36,769 bases of DNA, from assembly GCA_019314005.1 (NCBI GenBank), contig JAFDAE010000004.1, positions 1 to 36,769 of the forward strand, written 5' to 3'. The notes beneath the pieces were generated by a model that did no database searches, was not told where the DNA came from, and saw only the letters and a list, made by a program, of their open reading frames with translations. Positions 17,516-24,915 of the stretch are shown here, piece after piece. How positions within the stretch are numbered: the stretch's first letter is position 1; each line of letters begins with the position of its first letter. The position numbers and the translations under genes are program-made. The stretch is from Deltaproteobacteria bacterium (lineage in GTDB: Bacteria > Desulfobacterota > Desulfobacteria > C00003060 > C00003106).

Positions 17516-17686
17516 ATGGCTACCGAGAATTCCCCCAAACAAAGCCTTCTGTCCCAGTTGTCCCGTCCCCTTCACGATCTAAAAGAGATGTTGATCGAGG
17601 AGTTTGCAGGCCGGATTCTTGCCATGGCTGAAATCGGGGGGCATCTTACTGATTTCGGAAATGCAATATCAAAATACTACGAGTAA
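17516..17686 (+). CDS. Small helical ORF downstream of the RM nuclease (56 aa)
   Basis: ATG 17516 to TAA 17686, 17 nt after the nuclease gene. The protein is mostly helical ('SLLSQLSRPLHDLKEMLIEEFAGRI') with no motif I know. Position in the same direction and close spacing suggest it belongs to the RM operon, perhaps as a regulator or subunit. It could also be the relic of a longer gene. Confidence 0.45.
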   Translation: MATENSPKQSLLSQLSRPLHDLKEMLIEEFAGRILAMAEIGGHLTDFGNAISKYYE

Positions 17687-17731
17687 ATATTTCAGGCAGC
17701 AGGGGAATACCAATATATTGAAGGTACGATA

Positions 17732-17923
17732 ATGAAGAAAAAGGAATCAGAAGAACTTCTTAAACCAGCTGAGATGAGAGAGAAGCAAAATCATTTTGAA
17801 GAATTCTGGGCTCAACCGGGATCGCAGTGTCTTGGCAAAACATTACGGTTTACCGACGAAGAACTGGATTTCATTATTAATTACGACATTAAGTATCGAA
17901 CACCGATTTTCACAGATGGTTAA
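17732..17923 (+). CDS. Small acidic hypothetical protein (63 aa)
   Basis: Charged N-terminus (MKKKESEELLKPAEMREKQ) and a C-terminal 'RFTDEELDFIINYDIKYRTPIF'. No family recognised. GAAGGTACGATA before ATG 17732 is a usable ribosome site. Its last codons overlap one arm of a 19-20-bp inverted repeat whose other arm is at 18300-18318, so the 3' end may be formed by the neighbouring repeat region. Confidence 0.45.
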   Translation: MKKKESEELLKPAEMREKQNHFEEFWAQPGSQCLGKTLRFTDEELDFIINYDIKYRTPIFTDG

Positions 17924-18318
17924 CCCGACATAATAACAACAAACCAACATAGATGTTTGGGGCAATATTCATTATGATGCTGGACAGTTAAAGCGCATAC
18001 AAAAAAAGCACAGCACTATATTAGGGTTTTATTATGTCGGTTATAATACTATGATTCAAATAGTTAATATCAGAATGCTGCATAAATTCTGCTCATAGAT
18101 TGCAATAAAATAAGACAATAAGCCCCATTTTAATCATATTTTAATAATTTTGCGCATATTTGTAATCGTCATATTGATTTTTTAATCGTCAAAACAGCAC
18201 CCTAATATTTTGTTAGCAATGACGATAAAGCCATACATAGACAGCATTTACTTCTAACCGAACTTACTTATTAGGGTGTTATTTTGTCGCTTATACCTAC
18301 TGTGAAAATCGGTGTCGA
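17896..18318. repeat. Inverted-repeat-bounded AT-rich region with three copies of a 28-bp motif
   Basis: Outer arms: 17896-17915 and 18300-18318 are inverted copies of CGACACCGATTTTCACAG with one extra base. Inside are three copies of TATTAGGGT-(about 10)-TGTCG-TTAT: 18019-18047 (+), 18179-18207 (-) and 18269-18296 (+). The region 17924-18450 contains no credible gene. It could be a MITE-like remnant, a recombination site or a cluster of operators. Confidence 0.6.
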
Positions 18319-18450
18319 ATGGGTGTAAAATAATGAGTAGGGAGTAAACTTCTTCATCCATTAATTTGCCGGACAACCTGGCTATGGTGGGGATGTACTA
18401 TGGCAAGGCGGGAATTTCATCCTCGCAAAAAAGAAAGGAGGACAGCACAA

Positions 18451-18630
18451 ATGAAAGCATTAAAAAAGGAAGCCATCAATGTTATTTCCAAAATGCCTGA
18501 TACTGCAGAAATTGATGATATCATGTACAGGCTTTATGTAATCGACAAAGTTAGAAAAGGCAGGGAAGCTGTTAGACAGGGTGATACCGTGCCTGCCGAG
18601 GAATTACAAAGGGAAATTGAATCATGGTAA
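18451..18630 (+). CDS. ParD/RelB-like antitoxin
   Basis: 59 aa from ATG 18451, which follows AAAGGAGG at good spacing; an upstream in-frame ATG at 18400 is less likely. 'ALKKEAINVISKMPDTAEIDDIMYRLYVIDKVRKG' is typical of short antitoxins that precede RelE/ParE toxins, and the tail 'AVRQGDTVPAEELQREIESW' matches the toxin-wrapping segment. It overlaps the toxin start by 7 nt. Confidence 0.8.
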   Translation: MKALKKEAINVISKMPDTAEIDDIMYRLYVIDKVRKGREAVRQGDTVPAEELQREIESW

Positions 18631-18914
18631 GATGGTCTGTTCCTGCTAAAAAAGATCTGAAGCAAATTTATGACTACATTGCCAGGGACTCTCAATATTA
18701 TGCAAAAAATGTTGTGCAGAATATTGTTGCAAGGTCTGAGAGTCTTAAAGACTTCCCTGAAACAGGCAGGATCGTACCAGAAACAGACGATTCGAATGTG
18801 AGAGAATTATTCATATATTCCTATCGGCTCATTTATGAAATACTACCAGATGGAATTATGATCCTTGCCATTATTCACGGCAAACGTGATCTTTCAATAA
18901 TTGATAGCGGATAA
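18624..18914 (+). CDS. ParE/RelE-family toxin
   Basis: 96 aa, standard length. Begins 'VRWSVPAKKDLKQIYDYIARDSQYYA' and ends with 'VRELFIYSYRLIYEILPDGIMILAIIHGKRDL', both hallmarks of the ParE branch. ParE poisons gyrase, while RelE cuts mRNA on the ribosome; sequence alone leans to ParE. Coupled to the preceding antitoxin. Intact. Confidence 0.88.
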   Translation: MVRWSVPAKKDLKQIYDYIARDSQYYAKNVVQNIVARSESLKDFPETGRIVPETDDSNVRELFIYSYRLIYEILPDGIMILAIIHGKRDLSIIDSG

Positions 18915-18995
18915 TCGGGTGACAGCATACTTATTGAAAATTTCTAAGAGATATTATAGCGTTAATATAACGAGATAAAACAAAGGGGAAATCCT

Positions 18996-19877
18996 ATGTT
19001 GACATATTTATCAAGTAGTATCTGGGCATCACCGGCGCAGACTCTGGTCAATACTGTAAATGTTGTGGGGGCTATGGGAAAGGGGATCGCCCTGGAGTTC
19101 AAGCGCGGTTATCCTGAAATGTATCAACGATATCGTGAGCTGTGTGAGGCAAAAGAATTTAAGGTTGGAATGCTATGGCTCTATAAGGCCAGGGATCGGT
19201 ATATCTTGAATTTTCCCACCAAGAATCACTGGCGGCATCCGTCAAAGCCTGAGTATGTCGAAGCTGGTTTGAAAAAGTTTGTTGGATGCTATGAACAAAT
19301 GGGAATTACAAGTATATCTTTCCCTCAGTTGGGCACAGGACACGGGGGACTGGATTGGGAAACGCAGGTGCGCCCTGTCATGGAAGAATATTTAAAGGCG
19401 CTTACTATTCCCGTGTATATACATATTCGCGCTCAGAAGGCGGGATTTGTTCCTGAACATCTGCTTCCGATCAATCAGGCTATTCCTTTTGAAGTGTTGC
19501 TTGATGACCTGAAAAAATTAGAGGGCAGGCGATTAAACACCTTAGTTAAGAAGAACGAATTCACATTTAAAGGTGTGGATAACGGCTTTTTAGTTTTTAT
19601 CAGGGGCAAGAATACTATTAAAATTCCAACCGAACACTTACGTATGCTCTGGGATGACCTGCATATGTACAAGGTGTTGCCCTCAAAGAAAACTCCCGGG
19701 CGGATTGCCAAGGAGCACGCCCTGATATTTTCTTTGTTGATCAATGTGCCTTATATCCAAACAGTTGACTCATCAGAAAATTACAGCGATTTTATTCATC
19801 AACCAGCCACATCCCTGGTTTTAGCTCGCGAGGATTCCGGTGAAAAACCTGCTGAACAATTGAGCTTGCTGCAATGA
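18996..19877 (+). CDS. darG: DarG-like macrodomain antitoxin (DNA ADP-ribosylglycohydrolase)
   Basis: 293 aa. Residues 1-155 form a macrodomain of the DarG/ALC1 type: 'LVNTVNVVGAMGKGIALEF', 'NFPTKNHWRHPS' (with the catalytic-type lysine) and 'ISFPQLGTGHGGLDW'. The C-terminal 130 residues resemble the DarG tail that binds the toxin. It should remove ADP-ribose from thymidine bases and hold DarT inactive. GGGGAA before ATG 18996 is the ribosome site. It overlaps the toxin gene by 4 nt (ATGA). The antitoxin comes first here, opposite to the classical darT-darG order. Confidence 0.85.
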   Translation: MLTYLSSSIWASPAQTLVNTVNVVGAMGKGIALEFKRGYPEMYQRYRELCEAKEFKVGMLWLYKARDRYILNFPTKNHWRHPSKPEYVEAGLKKFVGCYEQMGITSISFPQLGTGHGGLDWETQVRPVMEEYLKALTIPVYIHIRAQKAGFVPEHLLPINQAIPFEVLLDDLKKLEGRRLNTLVKKNEFTFKGVDNGFLVFIRGKNTIKIPTEHLRMLWDDLHMYKVLPSKKTPGRIAKEHALIFSLLINVPYIQTVDSSENYSDFIHQPATSLVLAREDSGEKPAEQLSLLQ

Positions 19878-20842
19878 AAAAACAGTGGCGCCCAAAAATC
19901 AAAGATCACATAGAACATTGGTCAGGATCTCTCTCGGGCCATGCCTGGTGGCCCAGGTATGTTTACTTTTTCACAGATCTGAGAAATGCTGTCTCTATTC
20001 TGGAAAAGGGGTGTTTGTTAAGCCGTGATCGGGCTGAGGGTTTGGATTCTATTGAGGTTAATGGGGCAAGCAGGGAGATCATCGATCAAACGAGAGAAGA
20101 ATGTCTTAAATTTGTTCGGCTGTATTATCGACCCCGAACACCAACGCAGTACAGATGTGAAGGAATCAGACCGCCAGGGGAACGATGGCAAGATGCGCAC
20201 TGTCCCGTGCCGGTATTTTTTCTTTTTGACGCTTACGAGGTAATGAGCCGGGATGACGCACAATATTCCGATGGCAGCATGGCTTCTCCTTATGCCATAT
20301 ATGGACCTGAAGAAAAAGATTTTGACCGCATTCCATTCAATAAAGTATTTCATTATGGCCGTTATGATACAAGAGTCGAGGGAGATATTAAATTTCATCG
20401 ACATGCAGAATTGCTTATTCCTGGAATGCTTCCACTTAAAGAAAATTTGAAATTGATTGCCTGTCGAAGCCATGCTGAAAGGCAATCGCTGCTCTATCTC
20501 CTGCCTCCTTCTTTCCGCAAACAATGGCAAAGTAACTTGATTCGTATAGGTGACAGCTCGATGTATGAACGTCAATGGGCTTATGTAAATACTGTGGAAA
20601 CTGAAAACCAGGAAATTACCTTCCATTTCAATCGGAACAGTCAACATGCGGGACAATTTGAGGCAACGGTTTTTTTGCGCTTTCCTTCCGGGGAAGAACG
20701 CCCGATTAAAAAGTCCATTGATGCCAAGAGTCCATTTACAATAAAGATAGAGGAAGATGCTGAAGAAGTCGAAGTCGAGCTCTGGCTTGATGACGCATTG
20801 GCCTATCATAATAACCTGTTAATTTCTGATGTTCCGTTTTAA
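19874..20842 (+). CDS. darT: DarT-like DNA ADP-ribosyltransferase toxin with C-terminal extension
   Basis: 322 aa, against about 200-220 for ordinary DarT. The catalytic part matches the family: 'VYFFTDLRNAVSILEKGCLLSR', 'YYRPRTPTQY', and 'RHAELLIPGMLPL' carrying the likely catalytic glutamate. DarT attaches ADP-ribose to thymidine in single-stranded DNA and stalls replication. Residues from about 220 on form an extra beta-rich domain ('EITFHFNRNSQHAGQFEATVF') ending in an acidic stretch; its role is unknown. Directly coupled to the macrodomain antitoxin. Confidence 0.82.
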   Translation: MKKQWRPKIKDHIEHWSGSLSGHAWWPRYVYFFTDLRNAVSILEKGCLLSRDRAEGLDSIEVNGASREIIDQTREECLKFVRLYYRPRTPTQYRCEGIRPPGERWQDAHCPVPVFFLFDAYEVMSRDDAQYSDGSMASPYAIYGPEEKDFDRIPFNKVFHYGRYDTRVEGDIKFHRHAELLIPGMLPLKENLKLIACRSHAERQSLLYLLPPSFRKQWQSNLIRIGDSSMYERQWAYVNTVETENQEITFHFNRNSQHAGQFEATVFLRFPSGEERPIKKSIDAKSPFTIKIEEDAEEVEVELWLDDALAYHNNLLISDVPF

Positions 20843-21027
20843 TACAGCATTGAAATATAATTATATCTGTTAGGATAGAAAACATATGCCTCCCAGGTAA
20901 TCGGGGGACAGCGGTAAATCAGCAATGGGTTCACATTTATTTCTGCGCGCCAAAAAAAGAAAAAGATGACACCGTAAAAAATAAACAAATCTATTTTTAG
21001 TGATTTAGACTAAAGGAGGAGAAAATA

Positions 21028-22113
21028 ATGCAAATTGATATGCACTACTATGGGACTTATGCAATGGCACGAGCAGCTGGTCTTAATCGCGATGCATCAA
21101 TTATCATTGCAACAGCGGCTCAGTTTGTTGACGATAACGCCGATAAAGAGAGCGTCAAATTTAAGGATGGCGCGCGTATCGATGTCGATGCAACAGCCCA
21201 TCATGCTTTCGATATCAAGAATATTGACGAAGGAGATCAACGCCAAATTTGGGTTCCTTTCCACTTCCTTCCCGGCAATGAGGGTTCTTCTTATACCGAA
21301 CGTCTTATTTGCCGTAAAAACAGTCGGATCGCGCGTGAAATGGTCGAACACAATCTCTTGCTGCTTAATGAACCCTATGCTTTACAGTTAATGGGTATTA
21401 CCGCTCACGTTTATGCCGACACTTTCTCGCATTATGGTTTTTCCGGTATAAGTTCCAGAAAGAATAAAGTCGTTAACGACAGCTTTGATCTGGGAAAATT
21501 AGATCAGAAAACCGAAAGCTATATCCGCGATAAAGAGAAGAGATTTAAGGATAAATATCCTAAAGAGGGAGGTTTATTAGATAACATTAAATCATGGTTC
21601 GCCGAAGGACTTTCAGGAGCTTTGGGGCATGGCGCTGCTGTTACCTATCCGGACCGTCCGTATTTAGTGTGGAGCTTCGAATATGAAGAGACAAATCAAA
21701 GATGCGAGACACGCAATAATCCACAAACCTTTTTAGAAGGATGTGAAGCTCTTCATGAACTATTCAGGAAGGTCGCAGAGGCAAGATCTGATCTCGCTGA
21801 AGAGAATTATAAAGATTTTTCATCCATTGAAGGAACGGTAAAAGAAATATTGCTGATACAGAAAGACAAGAGTGGACGTATTGAGGCATGGAAGGAGGCC
21901 GCGCAAAGTGGCGACTTGTTCGCCACAGGCGCTGAACCAATTCCCCCTTATGATGAAAGTGATTGGCACAATCAACGTGACGACCTGAAAGATACGGAAG
22001 AATCAAGTATCGCTCTAACTTTACCTGTTTATCGATTTTATCAAGCAGCTTCCATACATCGCCTACACGTATTACGCAACTTACTTCCTTCACATGGCTT
22101 GGTAGTCGCGTGA
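21028..22113 (+). CDS. DUF6765 family protein, putative metal-dependent hydrolase
   Basis: 361 aa; start ATG 21028 follows AAAGGAGGAGAAAATA, a very strong ribosome site. 'MQIDMHYYGTYAMARAAGL' and 'IWVPFHFLPG' fit DUF6765. 'ITAHVYADTFSHYGFSG' has H-x3-D-x3-H spacing like zinc-dependent phospholipase C or HD-type metal sites. No signal peptide. No biochemical role is known to me; the metal-hydrolase idea is inference. It stands alone in the TA-rich region. Confidence 0.7.
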   Translation: MQIDMHYYGTYAMARAAGLNRDASIIIATAAQFVDDNADKESVKFKDGARIDVDATAHHAFDIKNIDEGDQRQIWVPFHFLPGNEGSSYTERLICRKNSRIAREMVEHNLLLLNEPYALQLMGITAHVYADTFSHYGFSGISSRKNKVVNDSFDLGKLDQKTESYIRDKEKRFKDKYPKEGGLLDNIKSWFAEGLSGALGHGAAVTYPDRPYLVWSFEYEETNQRCETRNNPQTFLEGCEALHELFRKVAEARSDLAEENYKDFSSIEGTVKEILLIQKDKSGRIEAWKEAAQSGDLFATGAEPIPPYDESDWHNQRDDLKDTEESSIALTLPVYRFYQAASIHRLHVLRNLLPSHGLVVA

Positions 22114-22203
22114 AACAATACAATAAAGAAATCAGAAACTGCTTCCATGGAGAAAAAATTCATGGATCTGATTTAGTTGATTAGGTGATCATCACTTCGT
22201 TTA

Positions 22204-22440
22204 TGAAAACCTGCAAAAGATGTTTCCGGGAATTTGAGGAATCTGAGGTTGATGTTGTGGATGTCAGCCCCGCAACGGAGTTGGCGGATTATTTGGATTC
22301 CCGTTTTCACGGGAATGACAAAGAAAGGTGCGGGAATGACAGAGGGGAGACGGATTGAAGATATCAATGATCTTTGCCCTCAATGCGGGGGAAGAACTGG
22401 GAGTGATGGATCTGCTGGGGTTTGGGGAGTAGGAGCTGAC
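22204..22440 (+). pseudogene. CxxC mini-ORF cassette copy 1 (frameshifted, with palindrome inserted)
   Basis: Opens with 'MKTCKRCFREFEESEVDVVDVSPATELADY', then the palindromic element reads 'LDSRFHGNDKERCGNDRG' and the frame ends at TGA 22357. In another frame the usual 'EDINDLCPQC' follows, with a second shift after it. Compared with the intact copies at 23520 and 25156, one base is inserted near 22356 and one near 22390. It lies just upstream of the RhuM gene. Confidence 0.7.
22294..22347. repeat. Palindromic element inside CxxC cassette copy 1
   Basis: GGATTCCCGTTTTCACGGGAATGACA then GTGCGGGAATGACAGAGGG. This is the reverse orientation of the CHSRESGNP-type repeat, so it reads DSRFHGNDK in the small ORF. 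Confidence 0.85.
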
Positions 22441-22442
22441 GT

Positions 22443-23003
22443 ATGAATAAACAAATAAATACAGGTGAGATAGTCATATATCAGACGAAAGACGGGCAGG
22501 CATCTTTGGAGGTTAACCTGATTGAGGATACTGTTTGGCTGGATGCTCATCAGATGGCGGAGCTTTTTCAGCGGGATAGGACCGTTATTGTCAGGCACGT
22601 AAGAAATATCTATAAAACCGGTGAGCTGTTGCAAGGTTCAACCTGTGCAAAAAATGCACATGTTGCTCAGGACGGTAAAAAACGGGTGATGGATTTCTAT
22701 AACCTGGATATGATCATTTCTGTTGGCTATCGTGTCAATTCATTACGAGGCACCCAATTCCGTATCTGGGCCAATAAAATACTGAAAGACTATCTTGTCA
22801 CTGGTTATGCGCTGAATGAAAAGAGACTACAATCTCAGATTGAAAAATATGAGGCGCTGAAACAGTCGATTAAGCTTATCGATAATATCGTTGATCGCAA
22901 ACTGCTTTCCACGTCTGAATCTGAAGGTCTCCTGAGAGTCATTGGTGATTTCAACTATGCTCTTGACACGCTTGACCGGTATGACTACGGGAAGCTGCAG
23001 TAA
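22443..23003 (+). CDS. RhuM-family protein lacking a Fic/DOC domain
   Basis: 186 aa. 'VIYQTKDGQASLEVNLIEDTVWLDAHQMAELFQRD' and 'DFYNLDMIISVGYRVNSLRGTQFRIWANKILKDYL' are the RhuM signature, with a helix-turn-helix-like start. Many relatives continue after 'VIGDFNYALDTLDRYDYGKL' into a Fic/DOC toxin domain; this one stops exactly there. So it is either a natural short version or a truncated one. A separate Fic gene lies 1.3 kb downstream but is of a different Fic subgroup. GGAG at 8 nt before ATG 22443. Confidence 0.8.
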   Translation: MNKQINTGEIVIYQTKDGQASLEVNLIEDTVWLDAHQMAELFQRDRTVIVRHVRNIYKTGELLQGSTCAKNAHVAQDGKKRVMDFYNLDMIISVGYRVNSLRGTQFRIWANKILKDYLVTGYALNEKRLQSQIEKYEALKQSIKLIDNIVDRKLLSTSESEGLLRVIGDFNYALDTLDRYDYGKLQ

Positions 23004-23052
23004 TCAGGGTGACAGGATACTTAATTAAAAACCCGGAAGTGGAGGAAAAAAC

Positions 23053-23499
23053 ATGGCAGCAGATCTGTATTTTGATGATTTCAAGGTTGGTGATACGATT
23101 ACATCGCAGGGCATGACGGTGACGGAAAGTCAGATTATTGATTTTGCCATGCAGTTTGACTCCCAGTTGTTTCATACTGATGTGGAGGCAGCGAAGGAAT
23201 CAATTTTCGGTGGTTTGGTGGCGAGCGGAATTCATACGATTGCCGTAACGTTCAGACTTCTTCTTATGACGGGAGCGTTGAAGCATAATCTCGGCTCGCC
23301 GGGTTTTGATGAACTCAGATGGCTTAAACCGGTGCGCCCCGGTGACACGCTTTCCGCGGTTGCTGAGGTACTGGAGTGCAAACCGTCACAGAAACAAGAC
23401 GATCGCGGTACGATTCGCTTCAGATATTCGGCTTACAATCAACATAAAGAAAAAGTGCTTACAGTTATCGGGAACCAGATACTACGGAGAAAGTCGTAG
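23053..23499 (+). CDS. MaoC-like hotdog-fold dehydratase
   Basis: 148 aa. 'YFDDFKVGDTITSQGMTVTESQIIDFAMQFDSQLFHTD' holds the Asp-His pair region of MaoC/(R)-enoyl-CoA hydratases, and 'FGGLVASGIHTIAVTFRL' the following helix. It would hydrate enoyl-CoA or dehydrate hydroxyacyl-CoA. GGAGG ahead of ATG 23053 is a good ribosome site. A GGGTGACAGGATACTTAATT border lies on both sides, so the gene sits between two cassette boundaries, possibly by insertion. Confidence 0.87.
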   Translation: MAADLYFDDFKVGDTITSQGMTVTESQIIDFAMQFDSQLFHTDVEAAKESIFGGLVASGIHTIAVTFRLLLMTGALKHNLGSPGFDELRWLKPVRPGDTLSAVAEVLECKPSQKQDDRGTIRFRYSAYNQHKEKVLTVIGNQILRRKS

Positions 23500-23519
23500 T
23501 TGGGTGACAGGATACTTAA

Positions 23520-23705
23520 TTGAAGATATGCAAAAGATGCTTTAAGGAGTTTGAGGAATCTGAGGCTGATGTTGTGGATGTTAGCCCAGTGACGGAGCTG
23601 GCGGATATTATGCTCCGGGACATCGGCGTTGAGAATATCAATGATCTTTGCCCTCGATGCAGGGAAGAGCTGGGGGTAATGGGTCTGCTGGGATTCGGGC
23701 TGTAG
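23520..23705 (+). CDS. CxxC...CxxC mini-protein, intact uninterrupted copy
   Basis: 61 aa beginning at TTG 23520. Cysteine pairs CKRC (residues 4-7) and CPRC (about 46-49) suggest a small zinc ribbon or rubredoxin-like knuckle. The middle is acidic (EFEESEADVVDVSPVTELADIM) and the end hydrophobic (ELGVMGLLGFGL). This copy has no palindrome and shows the ancestral middle 'LRDIGVEN'. It starts within the repeated GGGTGACAGGATACTTAATT border. Function unknown; related copies occur at 22204, 23840, 25156 and 26444. Confidence 0.55.
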   Translation: MKICKRCFKEFEESEADVVDVSPVTELADIMLRDIGVENINDLCPRCREELGVMGLLGFGL

Positions 23706-23902
23706 GGCATCTTTTTCTGGCATAAACATGTAGATCACGGGAGAAATATAGAATGATTTATTTTCAGGTAAAAGGCCTGATGAAATATTATGCGGCTGTG
23801 ATTGCTGTATTGCTTTGGATAATTAGGGGACAGGCTACTTTAATTAAAACCTGTGTGAGATGTTCTATGGAATTTGGGAAAGAGGATGTTCTGGACGAAT
23901 GA
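23700..23902 (+). repeat. Truncated duplicate of the amidohydrolase leader fused to a CxxC fragment
   Basis: The stretch from about 23700 to 23817 nearly duplicates 25370-25488, the 5' end of the amidohydrolase gene. After 'AAVIAVLL' it breaks into a GGGGACAGGCTACTTTAATT border and 'TCVRCSMEFG', the start of another CxxC copy. The chimeric frame 23753-23902 encodes 49 aa and is probably not functional. Confidence 0.7.
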
Positions 23903-23968
23903 GATTGCCAAAAATGGAATTGTGGGTGATAATATTTGTACATTTTGCAGATAGTATGGGAGGAAAAG

Positions 23969-24196
23969 ATGTTGAAACAACTTAAAATCATTGTTGAGAA
24001 ACACCCTGATGTTTATGTGGCATATCCCCTCGGGTTGAAGGGGGTGGTAGTGGGCGAAGGCGATACCTACGAAGAAGCACTAAACGATGTAAAGTCGGCA
24101 ATTATTTTTCACGTTGAATCCTTCGGAAAAGAAGTATTCGAAGATGAACCAGTCGTTTTGGAGGCCTTTGTTGCTGAAGCAAGAGTAGCAATGTGA
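23969..24196 (+). CDS. HicB-like antitoxin, orphan
   Basis: 75 aa from ATG 23969, preceded by GGGAGGAAA. 'QLKIIVEKHPDVYVAYPLGLKGVVVGEGDTYEEALNDVKSAIIFH' is a HicB-type partial RNase-H fold. Its usual partner starts MAKFPVDAP..., and the next codons here do read 'MAKFPID' but stop after 21 residues. So the antitoxin remains but the HicA toxin is nearly all missing. It now sits directly in front of a Fic gene and might regulate it. Confidence 0.8.
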   Translation: MLKQLKIIVEKHPDVYVAYPLGLKGVVVGEGDTYEEALNDVKSAIIFHVESFGKEVFEDEPVVLEAFVAEARVAM

Positions 24197-24261
24197 TGGC
24201 TAAATTTCCTATAGATGTTTTCATTGAAAAGATAATAAATGGTTCTTTATGGTGTGATTAA
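24196..24261 (+). pseudogene. 21-codon HicA stub
   Basis: ATG 24196 overlaps the hicB stop by one base. The peptide 'MAKFPIDVFIEKIINGSLWCD' begins like the HicA partner of this HicB family, then diverges and ends at TAA 24259, immediately before the Fic ATG at 24262. It could instead be a short Fic leader or antitoxin peptide. Confidence 0.45.
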
Positions 24262-24915
24262 ATGAAGAGCACTGGACGTTATGATACATCAGGATTAATT
24301 GAGAATCAGTATGAACCCGGTTCTAATGAACAGGTTCTGAGAAATCTTCCTGGAATAAAAAGCAAGCATGAAATTAATCAGATTGAGGCCAAAGAATTAT
24401 TGCGTGTAACGAATCAAATGACAGAATATTACGATAAAAATCATGGTCTTACTGTTGCTGATATATGTTACATGCATCATAGCTGGTTAGGATCAATATA
24501 TGAATGGGCTGGGCACTATCGTAATGTAACCATGATCAAAGACAATTTTCCCTTTGCAGTGCCATCTTTTATTCCAAAGCTCATGGATGAATTTGAAAGG
24601 GGAATTCTGCGCCGGTATACGCCTTGTAGTTTTGATTCAAGATATGATGTGGTAAGGGCGCTTGCTGTCGTTCACACCGAACTATTATTGATACATCCAT
24701 TTCGAGAAGGAAATGGCAGAATCGCTCGTCTGCTGGCAATTATTATGGCGCTTCAGGCCAAATTGCCCTTTCTTGATTTTAGTGATCTTAAAGATCAAAA
24801 GAAGGATGAATACTTTGCGGCAGTGAGATCTGGCCTGGAACGTGGTTACAAGTCAATGGAGAAGATTTTTAACGATGTGATTTACCGGTCTTTGAAGTCT
24901 TATGACGAGGGATAG
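24262..24915 (+). CDS. Fic-family protein (AMP/NMP transferase)
   Basis: 217 aa. The catalytic loop HPFREGNGRIAR (residues 145-156) fits HxFx(D/E)GNxRxxR exactly, so all key residues are present. The N-terminal 'MKSTGRYDTSGLIENQYEPGSNEQVLRNLPGI' and 'HHSWLGSIYEWAGHYRNV' match stand-alone Fic proteins. Fic enzymes transfer AMP or similar groups onto target proteins and often act as toxins. The ATG is one base after the stub's stop, so it is translated as part of the hicB transcript. No clear inhibitory helix motif (S/TxxxE) is visible at the start. Confidence 0.9.
   Translation: MKSTGRYDTSGLIENQYEPGSNEQVLRNLPGIKSKHEINQIEAKELLRVTNQMTEYYDKNHGLTVADICYMHHSWLGSIYEWAGHYRNVTMIKDNFPFAVPSFIPKLMDEFERGILRRYTPCSFDSRYDVVRALAVVHTELLLIHPFREGNGRIARLLAIIMALQAKLPFLDFSDLKDQKKDEYFAAVRSGLERGYKSMEKIFNDVIYRSLKSYDEG

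Noticed and set aside
20018..20809. 263-aa frame on the minus strand
   Set aside because: Entirely antisense to the well-supported DarT-like gene; no recognisable family.
22234..22446. 70-aa frame overlapping CxxC copy 1
   Set aside because: It is the shifted reading of the pseudogene copy and only contains EDINDLCPQC by frameshift; not a separate gene.
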